The translations under genes were made by a program, and so were the position numbers. From CADEEN01 sp963740395 (lineage in GTDB: Bacteria; Pseudomonadota; Gammaproteobacteria; Burkholderiales; Burkholderiaceae_C): 57,879 nt of DNA. Below the pieces are notes generated by a model. It had not been told where the DNA came from and ran no database searches. It worked only from the letters and a program-made list of their open reading frames with translations. The stretch spans positions 1 to 57,879 of the forward strand of contig CAVUEP010000070.1 in assembly GCA_963740395.1 (NCBI GenBank). The letters are read 5' to 3'. Shown here piece by piece: positions 17,380 through 28,075 of the stretch (the first letter of the stretch is position 1; every line of letters begins with the position of its first letter).

Positions 17380-17975
17380 GCGCCAAACTCGACCTGTTGC
17401 AGGCGGCGCTCGAGGCCGCGCTCGGCTCGCAAATCAAGACCCTGACACGAGATCATGGCGAGCTCACGCTGCTGGTCGGTGCCGAGGACTACTTGTCCGT
17501 GGCGCAACACCTGCGTGACGATCCGAGTCTGGCCTTCGCGCAATTGATCGATCTGGCCGGCCTGGATCTCAGCAGTTGGAAGGACGAACCGCACGAAGGC
17601 CCGCGGTTTGTCGTGGTGTCGCATCTGCTGTCGGTGAGTCGCAACTGGCGCCTGCGCCTGAAGGTCGTCTGTCCCGACGACGCGGTGCCGCTGGTGAGTT
17701 CGTTGACCGAAGTCTGGAGTTCAGCGAACTGGTACGAGCGCGAGGCCTTCGACCTCTACGGCATCCTCTTCGAGGGTCACGATGACCTGCGCCGCATCCT
17801 CACCGACTACGGTTTCATCGGTCATCCGATGCGCAAGGACTTCCCGGTGTCGGGCCATGTCGAGATGCGCTACGACGCCGAGCAGCGCCGCGTGATCTAC
17901 CAGCCGGTGACGATCGAGCCGCGCGAAGTCACGCCCAGGATCGTGCGCGACGACACCTATGGCGGGCTCCACTGA
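17376..17975 (+). CDS. nuoC: NADH-quinone oxidoreductase subunit C
   Basis: NuoC is the 30 kDa-type hydrophilic subunit of the connecting arm; it holds no cofactor and lies beside NuoD. The 199-residue protein contains the family signature region with WYEREAFDLYGILFEGHDDLRRILTDYGF in segments around 122-150. It is separate from nuoD here, unlike the fused nuoCD of E. coli. Start overlaps the nuoB stop (ATGA). Confidence 0.97.
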   Translation: MSAKLDLLQAALEAALGSQIKTLTRDHGELTLLVGAEDYLSVAQHLRDDPSLAFAQLIDLAGLDLSSWKDEPHEGPRFVVVSHLLSVSRNWRLRLKVVCPDDAVPLVSSLTEVWSSANWYEREAFDLYGILFEGHDDLRRILTDYGFIGHPMRKDFPVSGHVEMRYDAEQRRVIYQPVTIEPREVTPRIVRDDTYGGLH

Positions 17976-17977
17976 CC

Positions 17978-19231
17978 ATGGCTGAAATCAAGAACTACAC
18001 GCTCAATTTCGGCCCGCAGCATCCGGCCGCGCACGGTGTGCTGCGCCTGGTGCTCGAGCTCGACGGCGAAGTGATCCAGCGCGCCGACCCGCATATCGGC
18101 CTGCTGCACCGCGCAACCGAGAAGCTGGCCGAGAGCAAGACCTATATCCAGTCGCTGCCCTACATGGACCGTCTCGACTACGTGTCGATGATGGCCAATG
18201 AGCATGCCTACTGCCTGGCCATCGAGCGCCTGGTCGGCATCGAGGTGCCCGAGCGCGCGCAGTACATCCGCGTCATGTTCGCCGAGATCACGCGCCTGTT
18301 GAACCACCTGCTGTGGCTGGGTGCGCATGGCATCGACTGCGGCGCGATGAATATCCTCATCTACGCCTTCCGCGAGCGCGAGGACCTGTTTGACATGTAC
18401 GAAGCGGTGTCTGGCGCGCGCATGCACGCGGCCTACTTCCGCCCCGGCGGCGTCTACCGCGATCTGCCGGACGCGATGCCGCAGTACCAGGTCAGCCGCA
18501 TCAAGAACAAAAAGGCGATCGACGCGCTCAACACGAATCGACAGGGTTCGCTGCTCGATTTCATCGACGACTTCTGTGCCCGCTTTCCGGCCAACGTCGA
18601 CGACTACGAGACCCTGCTGACCGACAACCGCATCTGGAAGCAGCGCACCGTCGGCATCGGTGTCGTCTCACCCGAGCGAGCGCTGAACCTGGGCTTCACC
18701 GGCCCGATGCTGCGCGGCTCGGGTATCGAGTGGGACCTGCGCAAGAAGCAGCCCTACGATGTCTACGACCGCATGGATTTCGACATCCCGGTCGGTGTCA
18801 ATGGCGACACCTACGACCGCTACCTGGTGCGCATGGAAGAGCTGCGCCAGAGCAACCGCATCATCCAGCAATGCTCGAAGTGGCTGCGCGCCAACGCGGG
18901 CCCCGTGATCACGGCCAACCACAAGGTCGCCGCACCGTCGCGGGTGTCGATGAAGACCAACATGGAAGAGCTGATCCATCACTTCAAGCTCTTCACCGAA
19001 GGTATGCATGTGCCCGAGGGCGAGGCCTATGCCGCCGTCGAGCACCCGAAGGGCGAGTTCGGCATCTACCTGGTCAGCGACGGCGCCAACAAGCCCTACC
19101 GATTGAAGATTCGCGCCCCCGGCTTTCCGCACCTGGCTGCGCTCGACGAGATGGCGCGCGGCCACATGATCGCCGATGCGGTCGCCATCATCGGCACCAT
19201 GGATATCGTATTCGGCGAGATCGATCGATGA
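17978..19231 (+). CDS. nuoD: NADH-quinone oxidoreductase subunit D
   Basis: NuoD is the 49 kDa-type subunit that, with NuoB, forms the quinone-binding pocket. The 417-residue protein begins with the conserved NFGPQHPAAHGVLRLVLELDGE, whose histidine loop contacts quinone, and contains the HRATEKLAE and YMDRLDYVSMM segments. It follows nuoC by two bases and overlaps nuoE by four bases. Confidence 0.98.
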   Translation: MAEIKNYTLNFGPQHPAAHGVLRLVLELDGEVIQRADPHIGLLHRATEKLAESKTYIQSLPYMDRLDYVSMMANEHAYCLAIERLVGIEVPERAQYIRVMFAEITRLLNHLLWLGAHGIDCGAMNILIYAFREREDLFDMYEAVSGARMHAAYFRPGGVYRDLPDAMPQYQVSRIKNKKAIDALNTNRQGSLLDFIDDFCARFPANVDDYETLLTDNRIWKQRTVGIGVVSPERALNLGFTGPMLRGSGIEWDLRKKQPYDVYDRMDFDIPVGVNGDTYDRYLVRMEELRQSNRIIQQCSKWLRANAGPVITANHKVAAPSRVSMKTNMEELIHHFKLFTEGMHVPEGEAYAAVEHPKGEFGIYLVSDGANKPYRLKIRAPGFPHLAALDEMARGHMIADAVAIIGTMDIVFGEIDR

Positions 19232-19712
19232 GCTTTTCCGACGCCACCCTCGCCCGCTTTGCAACCGAGGTTGCCAAGTACCCCGCTGACCAGAAGGCTT
19301 CGGCTGTAATGGCCTGCCTGGCCATCGTGCAGCAGGAGCAGGGCTTCGTGTCGCGCCAGAGCGAGGAGGGCGTCGCTGCCTACCTGGGCATGCCCGTGAT
19401 CGCGGTGCACGAGGTCACGACCTTCTACAACATGTACAACCAGCAGGCAGTGGGCCAGTACAAGCTGAACGTCTGCACCAACCTGCCTTGCGCACTGCGT
19501 GATGGCGACAAGGCGCTGGCGCACCTGTGCCACAAGTTCGGTGTCGAGCCTTACGGAACCAGTGCAGACGGCCAGTTCACCGTGCAACCCAGCGAGTGCC
19601 TCGGCGCCTGCGCCGACGCGCCGGTGATGCTGGTCAACGACCGCCAGATGCTCAGTTTCATGAGCGACGAGCGCCTGGATGAGCTGGTCGATACCCTGAA
19701 GGCGCAAGCCAA

Positions 19713-19716
<4 letters not shown>
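19228..19716 (+). CDS. nuoE: NADH-quinone oxidoreductase subunit E
   Basis: NuoE is the thioredoxin-fold subunit of the NADH dehydrogenase module and carries the [2Fe-2S] cluster N1a. The start MSFSDATLARF overlaps the nuoD stop; the frame is open upstream, but this fits the 162-residue family size. Ligand cysteines lie in VCTNLPCALRD and ECLGACADAPVM. It overlaps nuoF by four bases. Confidence 0.97.
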
Positions 19717-21077
<1,361 letters not shown>

Positions 21078-21081
<4 letters not shown>

Positions 21082-23408
21082 TTGAGATCGACCTCGACGG
21101 CAAGAAGGTCAGCGTGCCCGAGGGCAGCATGGTCATGCATGCGGCCGACGCGGCGGGTACCTACATCCCGCATTTCTGCTACCACAAGAAGCTGAGCATC
21201 GCGGCCAACTGCCGCATGTGTCTGGTCGAGGTCGAGAAGGCTCCGAAGCCGATGCCGGCCTGCGCCACGCCGGCTACCAACGGCATGGTGGTTCGCACCA
21301 ACAGCGCCAAGGCGCTCAAGGCGCAGCAATCGGTAATGGAGTTCCTGCTCATCAACCACCCGCTGGATTGCCCGATCTGTGATCAGGGGGGCGAGTGCCA
21401 GCTGCAGGACCTGGCCGTGGGTTACGGGGGCTCGGCGTCGCGCTACACCGAGGAAAAGCGCGTCGTCTTCCACAAGGATGTCGGCCCGCTGGTCTCGATG
21501 GAAGAGATGACGCGCTGCATCCATTGCACCCGCTGCGTTCGCTTCGGCCAGGAAGTCGCCGGCGTGATGGAGCTGGGCATGATCCACCGCGGCGAGCACA
21601 GCGAGATCACGACCATGCTCGGCGACACGATCGACTCCGAGCTGTCGGGCAACATGATCGACATCTGCCCGGTCGGCGCGCTGACGAGCAAGCCGTTCCG
21701 CTACAGCGCCCGCACCTGGGAGCTGTCGCGTCGCAAGAGCGTCAGCCCGCACGACGGCGTGGGCGCCAACCTGATCGTGCAGGTCAAGGCGAACCAGGTC
21801 ATGCGCGTGGTGCCGCTGGAAAACGAAGTCGTCAACGAATGCTGGATCGCCGACCGCGACCGTTTCTCCTACGAAGCACTCAACGGTGAGCAGCGGCTGA
21901 CGCAGCCGATGGTCAAGCAGGGCGGGCAGTGGCAGGCAGTGGACTGGAACACCGCGCTGGGCTACGTTGTCGACGGCCTCAAGCGCATCCGGTCCGAATT
22001 CGGCGCCGCCGGCATCGGCGCGCTCGGCTCGGCCCATTCGACGCTCGAAGAACTGCACCTGCTGGCCAAGCTGGTGCGCGGCCTGGGCAGCGAGAACATC
22101 GATCACCGCACGCGCCACGCCGACTTCAGCAACCGTTCGGCCAGTGGCGGTGCACGCTGGCTGGGCACGAGCATCGCCTCGATGTCGGGCCTGCAGCGCG
22201 TGCTGGTGGTCGGCTCCTTCCTGCGCCGCGACCAGCCTCTGTTGGCGCAGCGCCTGCGCCAGGCGGCGCGCCGTGGCGCCCAGGTGCACAGCCTGCATGC
22301 CGTGCACGACGATTGGGCGCTGCCGCTGGCTTCGCACTTCACTGCCGCGCCCAGTGGCTGGTGCGATGCGTTGGCCCAGGTGGCCGCGGCGGTCGCGCGG
22401 TCCAAGGGTGTCGACGCACCGGTGGCGGTCAATGCCGGCGAGGTGGCGACCAAGATTGCCGAGTCGCTGCTCGGCGGCGAGCGCAAGGCCGTGTTGCTGG
22501 GCAATGCCGCCGCGCAGCACCCGCAGGCGGCACAGTTGTTGGCGCTGGCCGAATGGATCGGCGCCCAGACCGGCGCCACGGTCGGCTACCTGGGCGAGGC
22601 CGCCAACAGTGTCGGCGCGCAGTGGGTGGGTGCCATGCCGGGCGAGGGTGGCCTGAACGCCGGCCAGATGCTGAGCCAACCCATGAAGGCGCTGCTGCTG
22701 TTGGGCGTGGAGCCGGCATTCGACGCTGCCGATGCGGCGGCCGCGCGCGCGGCCCTGGCCGGATCGGGCTTGGTGGTCTCGCTCAGCCCGTTCAAGGACG
22801 CCAATACCGAGTTCGCCGATGTGCTGCTGCCGGTGGCGCCTTTCAGCGAGACCGCCGGTACCTTCGTCAACACCGAGGGCCGCGTGCAGAGCTTCCACGG
22901 CGTGGTGCGCCCGCTGGGCGAAACGCGCCCGGCTTGGAAGGTGTTGCGTGTACTCGGCAACCTGTTGGGCCTGACCGGGTTCGAGCAGGACTCGGCGGAA
23001 GAAGTGCGCGCCGAGGCGCTGGGCGACGCGACGGCGCTGGCTACACGCCTGGACAACCGCAGCGTCGCCGCCCCGGTGACCATGGTCTCGTCGACCTCGC
23101 TCGAGCGCGTCGCCGATGTCCCGATCTATTCGATCGACGCGCTGGTGCGTCGTGCGGCCGCGTTGCAGGCCACCACCGACGCCAAGGCGCCGATGGTTGG
23201 CGTGCCGAGTCGTCTTTGGCGCGAACTGGGCCTGAAGACGGGCGACGCGGTGCGTGTCAGCCAAGGTGCCGCGCAGGCCACCTTGCCGGCGCGCGAGGAT
23301 GCCACGCTGGCAGCCAACGCAGTCCGGGTTGCCGCGGGGCATGCCAGCACGTCGGGCCTGGGCGCGATGTTCGGCGAGATTGCGATCGAGAGGGCCGCCC
23401 ATGTCTAG
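21078..23408 (+). CDS. nuoG: NADH-quinone oxidoreductase subunit G
   Basis: NuoG is the largest hydrophilic subunit and extends the electron wire from NuoF towards NuoI. The 776-residue protein has an N-terminal [2Fe-2S] ferredoxin domain (cysteines around C34, C45, C48, C62), the His-Cys cluster motif ending in CPICDQGGECQLQD, a [4Fe-4S] set CIHCTRCVRF with the later CPVGALTSKPF, and a long molybdopterin-oxidoreductase-like domain that is catalytically inactive. It follows nuoF with a four-base overlap; 45 bases separate it from nuoH, containing an AGGAGG ribosome binding site. Confidence 0.97.
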
Positions 23409-23453
23409 CCGCCTGACCGTTTTGCACATCGCGTTGCCGCAGGAGGCGCGCCG

Positions 23454-24521
23454 ATGATCGACTGGATCAACCAATCCGGCACCGACCTGCTCGGCCCGAC
23501 GCTGTGGCTGGTGGTCTGGACCCTGATCAAGATCGTCGCGGTGCTGGCGCCACTGATGGGCTGCGTGGCCTACCTGACGCTTTGGGAGCGCAAGGCCATC
23601 GCCTGGACCCAGATCCGCCCGGGCCCGAACCGGGTCGGCCCCTACGGCCTGCTGACGCCTATCGCCGATGCGGTCAAGCTGATCTTCAAGGAGATCATCC
23701 GCCCGACCGCGGCCAACAAGGCGCTCTTCTTCCTCGGCCCGGTGATGACGATCATGCCGGCGCTCGCCGCCTGGGCCGTGATCCCGTTCGGCCCCGAGGT
23801 CGCGCTGGCCAACGTCAACGCCGGCCTGCTGTTCCTGATGGCCATCACGTCGATGGAGGTCTACGGCGTGATCATCGCCGGCTGGGCCTCGAACTCGAAG
23901 TACGCGTTCCTCGGCGCGCTGCGCGCCTCGGCGCAGATGGTCAGCTACGAGATCGCGATGGGCTTCGCGCTGGTCGTCGTGCTGATGGTCTCGGCGAGCA
24001 TGAACATGACGGATATCGTCATGAGCCAGGGCCGCGGCAGCGCCGCCGACATGGGCCTGACCTTCCTGTCGTGGAACTGGCTGCCGCTGCTGCCGATCTT
24101 CGTCGTCTACTTCATCGCCGGTCTGGCCGAGACCAACCGCCACCCGTTCGACGTCGTCGAGGGCGAGTCGGAGATCGTGGCCGGCCACATGATCGAGTAC
24201 TCGGGCATGAGCTTTGCCATGTTCTTCCTGGCCGAGTACGCCAACATGATCCTGGTCAGCATGCTGTGCGTGCTGCTGTTCCTCGGCGGCTGGCTGCCGC
24301 CCATCGACTCCGCGCTGTTCAACTGGATTCCGGGCTGGATCTGGCTCGGCATCAAGGTTTTCGTCGTGGTCACGATGTTCCTCTGGGTGCGTGCCACCTT
24401 CCCGCGTTACCGCTACGACCAGATCATGCGTCTGGGCTGGAAGATCTTCATTCCGGTCACGCTGGTCTGGCTCGTCGTGGTCGGGTTGTGGATCCAGTCG
24501 CCCTGGAACATCTGGAATTAG
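23454..24521 (+). CDS. nuoH: NADH-quinone oxidoreductase subunit H
   Basis: NuoH is an eight-helix membrane subunit forming the floor of the quinone channel and the entry of the first proton path. The 355-residue protein contains the conserved loops ERKAIAWTQIRPGPNRVGP and the acidic AETNRHPFDVVEGESEIVAG, which couple quinone chemistry to proton movement. A good ribosome binding site (AGGAGGCG) precedes the ATG. Confidence 0.98.
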   Translation: MIDWINQSGTDLLGPTLWLVVWTLIKIVAVLAPLMGCVAYLTLWERKAIAWTQIRPGPNRVGPYGLLTPIADAVKLIFKEIIRPTAANKALFFLGPVMTIMPALAAWAVIPFGPEVALANVNAGLLFLMAITSMEVYGVIIAGWASNSKYAFLGALRASAQMVSYEIAMGFALVVVLMVSASMNMTDIVMSQGRGSAADMGLTFLSWNWLPLLPIFVVYFIAGLAETNRHPFDVVEGESEIVAGHMIEYSGMSFAMFFLAEYANMILVSMLCVLLFLGGWLPPIDSALFNWIPGWIWLGIKVFVVVTMFLWVRATFPRYRYDQIMRLGWKIFIPVTLVWLVVVGLWIQSPWNIWN

Positions 24522-24533
24522 GAGACCGGCGAC

Positions 24534-25031
24534 ATGTCTGCATTCACCGCCGTCAAGGACTTCACCAGCAGCTTTCTGCTGACCGAGCTGTTCAAGGGCA
24601 TGGCCATCACGGGCCGGCATTTCTTCTCGCGCCGGATCACGGTCCAGTTCCCTGAAGAGAAGACGCCACTGTCGCCGCGTTTTCGCGGCCTGCATGCGTT
24701 GCGCCGTTACGAAAACGGCGAGGAGCGCTGCATCGCCTGCAAGCTGTGCGAAGCGGTCTGCCCGGCGCTGGCGATCTCGATCGAATCCGAGGTGCGCGAC
24801 GATGGCTCGCGCCGCACCACGCGCTATGACATCGACCTGACCAAGTGCATCTTCTGCGGCTTCTGCGAGGAGAGCTGCCCGGTCGACTCGATCGTCGAGA
24901 CCCACATCCTCGAGTACCACGGCGAGAAGCGCGGGGACCTGTACTTCACCAAGGACATGCTGCTGGCGGTGGGTGACCGCTACGAAAAAGAGATCGCTGC
25001 GGCCCGGGCGGCCGACGCGCCCTATCGCTGA
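24534..25031 (+). CDS. nuoI: NADH-quinone oxidoreductase subunit I
   Basis: NuoI holds the two [4Fe-4S] clusters N6a and N6b that feed N2. The 165-residue protein has two classical motifs, CIACKLCEAVCPALAI and CIFCGFCEESCPVDSI, separated by about 40 residues, each donating the last cysteine to the other cluster. It follows nuoH by 12 bases and precedes nuoJ by 13 bases. Confidence 0.98.
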   Translation: MSAFTAVKDFTSSFLLTELFKGMAITGRHFFSRRITVQFPEEKTPLSPRFRGLHALRRYENGEERCIACKLCEAVCPALAISIESEVRDDGSRRTTRYDIDLTKCIFCGFCEESCPVDSIVETHILEYHGEKRGDLYFTKDMLLAVGDRYEKEIAAARAADAPYR

Positions 25032-25044
25032 GCCGCCGAACGCG

Positions 25045-25695
25045 ATGAACACGACCACGGCTCTCTTCTACGTCTTCTCCGCGGTGCTGCTCGGCGCCTC
25101 GTTCGGCGTCATTACCGCGCGCAGCACCGTGCACGCTGCGCTGTACCTGGTGCTGGCTTTCTTCAGCGCGGCCTGCGTCTGGATGCTGCTCAAGGCCGAG
25201 TTCCTGGCCATCGTCCTGGTGCTGGTCTATGTCGGCGCGGTGATGGTGCTGTTCCTGTTCGTCGTGATGATGCTCGACATCAACACCGACAGCACCCGGC
25301 GCAACTTCTGGCGCCACTTTCCGCTCGCCGGCCTGGTCGGCGCCTTGATCGCGCTGGAAATGACGCTGGTGCTGCGCGGTGGCTTCGACCTGGCGCAGGC
25401 CAAGCCCTTCAGCGCGGCGCAGCTCGAGCTCGGCAACAGCAAGCTGCTCGGCGTCGAGATCTACACCAATTACCTCTACCCGTTGCAACTGGCCGCGGTG
25501 CTGCTGCTGGTAGCGATCATTGCGGCGATCGCGTTGACCCTGCGCGAGCGCAAGGACTCACGCCACCAGGGCGCGTCGCAGCAGGTGCGGGCCAAGAAGG
25601 CCGACCGCGTGCGTCTGGTCAAGATGGCGGCGGTGGTCGAGCCCGCGCCCGCACCGCCACCCGCCGCGCCGGCCACGCCGGAGAAGCCCGCATGA
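25045..25695 (+). CDS. nuoJ: NADH-quinone oxidoreductase subunit J
   Basis: NuoJ is a five-helix membrane subunit containing the pi-bulge helix near the junction. The 216-residue protein is longer than the E. coli homologue (about 184) because of a C-terminal tail of roughly 35 residues that is basic, then alanine/proline-rich (PAPAPPPAAPATPEKPA). Start chosen at MNTTTALFYVFSAVLLGASF, the first ATG after nuoI; the frame is open upstream into nuoI. It overlaps nuoK by four bases. Confidence 0.96.
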   Translation: MNTTTALFYVFSAVLLGASFGVITARSTVHAALYLVLAFFSAACVWMLLKAEFLAIVLVLVYVGAVMVLFLFVVMMLDINTDSTRRNFWRHFPLAGLVGALIALEMTLVLRGGFDLAQAKPFSAAQLELGNSKLLGVEIYTNYLYPLQLAAVLLLVAIIAAIALTLRERKDSRHQGASQQVRAKKADRVRLVKMAAVVEPAPAPPPAAPATPEKPA

Positions 25696-26006
25696 CTGGC
25701 GCTGTGACCCTGTCGCATTTCCTCTCGCTCGGCGCGATCCTGTTCGCGCTGTCCGTGATCGGCATCTTCCTCAACCGCCGCAACCTGATCGTGTTGCTGA
25801 TGGCGATCGAGCTGATGCTGCTGGCGGTGAACATGAATTTCATCGCCTTCTCGCACTACCTCGGCGACATGGCCGGGCAGGTGTTCGTCTTCTTCATCCT
25901 CACCGTGGCGGCCGCCGAGTCGGCGATCGGCCTGGCGATCCTGGTCGTGCTGTTCCGCAATCGTGAATCGATCAGCGTGCAGGAACTCGACAGCTTGAAA
26001 GGCTGA
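25692..26006 (+). CDS. nuoK: NADH-quinone oxidoreductase subunit K
   Basis: NuoK is a three-helix Mrp-related membrane subunit with two proton-path glutamates. The 104-residue protein shows them in helix 2 (LMAIELMLLAVNMNF) and helix 3 (AAAESAIGLAILV). It is encoded between nuoJ (four-base overlap) and nuoL (five-base gap). Confidence 0.97.
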   Translation: MTGAVTLSHFLSLGAILFALSVIGIFLNRRNLIVLLMAIELMLLAVNMNFIAFSHYLGDMAGQVFVFFILTVAAAESAIGLAILVVLFRNRESISVQELDSLKG

Positions 26007-26011
26007 CGGAC

Positions 26012-28036
26012 ATGGCCGCATCGATCTCCCAGAACCTGCTGCTGACGGCCGCCTTCGCGCCGCTTGTCGGCGCCATCGTTGCCGGCTTCTTCGGCCGCAG
26101 CATCGGCCGTCGTGGCGCGCACATGGTGACGATTCTGGGCGTTCTGGTGTCGTTCATCGCCTCGGCCATCGTGCTCAAGCAGGTGGCGCTCGACGGTGCG
26201 CGCTTTGACGCCACGATCTACGAGTGGATGGTGCTGGGCGGGCTGAAGATGGAGGTCGGCTTCCTCGTCGACGGCCTGACCGCGATGATGATGGTGGTGG
26301 TCACGTTCGTGTCGCTGATGGTGCACATCTACACCATCGGCTACATGGAAGAGGACCCGGGCTACCAGCGCTTTTTCGCCTACATCTCGCTGTTCACGTT
26401 CAGCATGCTGATGCTGGTGATGAGCAACAACTTCCTGCAGCTGTTCTTCGGCTGGGAAGCGGTGGGCCTGGTGTCGTACCTGCTGATCGGCTTCTGGTAC
26501 AAGAAGCCGACGGCGATCTTCGCCAACATGAAAGCCTTCATCGTCAACCGTGTCGGTGACTTCGGCTTCATCCTGGGCATCGGCCTGATCGTCACCTACG
26601 CCGGCACGCTGAATTACGCCGAAGCCTTTGCCCAGGGCGGCGAGCTCTCGCGCATCGTCTTCCCCGGCACCGACTGGATGCTGATCACGGTGGCCTGCAT
26701 CTGCCTCTTCATCGGTGCGATGGGCAAAAGCGCGCAGTTCCCGCTGCATGTCTGGTTGCCCGACTCGATGGAGGGCCCGACGCCGATTTCGGCGCTGATC
26801 CACGCCGCCACGATGGTCACGGCCGGCATCTTCATGGTGGCGCGCATGAGCCCGCTGTTCGAGCTGTCGGACACCGCGCTCTCGTTCGTACTCGTGATCG
26901 GCGCGATCACGGCCCTGTTCATGGGCTTCCTGGGCATCATCCAGAACGACATCAAGCGTGTGGTGGCGTACTCCACGCTGAGCCAGCTCGGCTACATGAC
27001 GGTGGCCCTGGGCGCCTCGGCCTACTCGGTGGCGGTGTTCCACCTGATGACGCATGCCTTCTTCAAGGCCTTGCTGTTCCTGGCCGCGGGCTCGGTGATC
27101 ATCGGCATGCACCACGACCAGGACATCCGCAACATGGGCGGCCTGCGCAAGTACATGCGCATCACCTGGATCACGTCGCTGATCGGCTCGCTGGCGCTGA
27201 TCGGCACGCCGCTGTTCGCCGGTTTCTACAGCAAGGAAAGCATCATCGACGCGGTGCGCGCGAGCCAGTTGCCAGGTGCGGGCTTCGCGGCCTTTGCCGT
27301 CATCGCCGGCGTCTTCGTCACGGCGTTCTACTCGTTCCGCATGTACTTCCTGGTGTTCCATGGAGAGGAACGCTTCCGCCACAAGCCGTTCCCGGGCGAG
27401 CATGACCACCACGATGACGGCGCGCACCATGACGCCACGCCGCACGAGTCGCCCTGGGTCGTGACCGCACCCCTGATCCTGCTCGCGATTCCCTCGGTCG
27501 TCGTCGGCTACTGGACGATCGGGCCGCTGCTGTTCGGCGACTTCCTCAAGGATTCGATCATCGTCGACGCCGCGCGCCACCCGGCGATGACCGCGTTGGG
27601 CGAGGCCTTCCACGGCGCCGCGGCAATGGCCATGCACAGTGTCGTGACCCTGCCGTTCTGGCTCGCGCTGGCCGGTGTGGTCTGTGCCTGGTGGTTCTAC
27701 CTGAAGCAGCCGGCGATTCCGGCGGCGATCAAGGCCCGTTTCGAATGGGTCTACCGCCTGCTCGACAACAAGTACTACATGGACTGGTTCAACGAGCATG
27801 TGCTGGCCGCAGGGACGCGCCGGGTCGGGGTCGGCCTGTGGCAGGGCGGCGACGTGGCCCTGATCGACGGCGTGCTGGTCAACGGATCGGCGCGCGCGGT
27901 CGGCATCGTGGCCCAGATCACGCGGCGGCTGCAGACCGGCTACCTGTACTTGTACGCGCTGGTGATGCTGCTTGGCCTGTTCGGTCTCATGACCTGGCAG
28001 CTGTGGCCGCAGGTCAGCCACCTGTTCGGCTTCTAG
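26012..28036 (+). CDS. nuoL: NADH-quinone oxidoreductase subunit L
   Basis: NuoL is the distal antiporter-like subunit with the long lateral helix that runs along the membrane arm. The 674-residue protein contains the antiporter segment FFGWEAVGLVSYLLIGFW, the proton-path motif FPLHVWLPDSMEGPTPISALIHAATMV (about 248-274), and the C-terminal extended helix. A histidine/aspartate-rich loop (HDHHDDGAHHDATPHES) around residues 466-482 sits between membrane segments. Confidence 0.97.
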   Translation: MAASISQNLLLTAAFAPLVGAIVAGFFGRSIGRRGAHMVTILGVLVSFIASAIVLKQVALDGARFDATIYEWMVLGGLKMEVGFLVDGLTAMMMVVVTFVSLMVHIYTIGYMEEDPGYQRFFAYISLFTFSMLMLVMSNNFLQLFFGWEAVGLVSYLLIGFWYKKPTAIFANMKAFIVNRVGDFGFILGIGLIVTYAGTLNYAEAFAQGGELSRIVFPGTDWMLITVACICLFIGAMGKSAQFPLHVWLPDSMEGPTPISALIHAATMVTAGIFMVARMSPLFELSDTALSFVLVIGAITALFMGFLGIIQNDIKRVVAYSTLSQLGYMTVALGASAYSVAVFHLMTHAFFKALLFLAAGSVIIGMHHDQDIRNMGGLRKYMRITWITSLIGSLALIGTPLFAGFYSKESIIDAVRASQLPGAGFAAFAVIAGVFVTAFYSFRMYFLVFHGEERFRHKPFPGEHDHHDDGAHHDATPHESPWVVTAPLILLAIPSVVVGYWTIGPLLFGDFLKDSIIVDAARHPAMTALGEAFHGAAAMAMHSVVTLPFWLALAGVVCAWWFYLKQPAIPAAIKARFEWVYRLLDNKYYMDWFNEHVLAAGTRRVGVGLWQGGDVALIDGVLVNGSARAVGIVAQITRRLQTGYLYLYALVMLLGLFGLMTWQLWPQVSHLFGF

Positions 28037-28075
28037 CGAGCCCGGTCACAGAACAAGAATGCGAAAGAGAACACG

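Noticed and set aside
23401..23457. Eighteen-codon frame bridging nuoG and nuoH (MSSRLTVLHIALPQEARR)
   Set aside because: It overlaps the nuoG end and only covers the nuoH ribosome binding site; likely chance.
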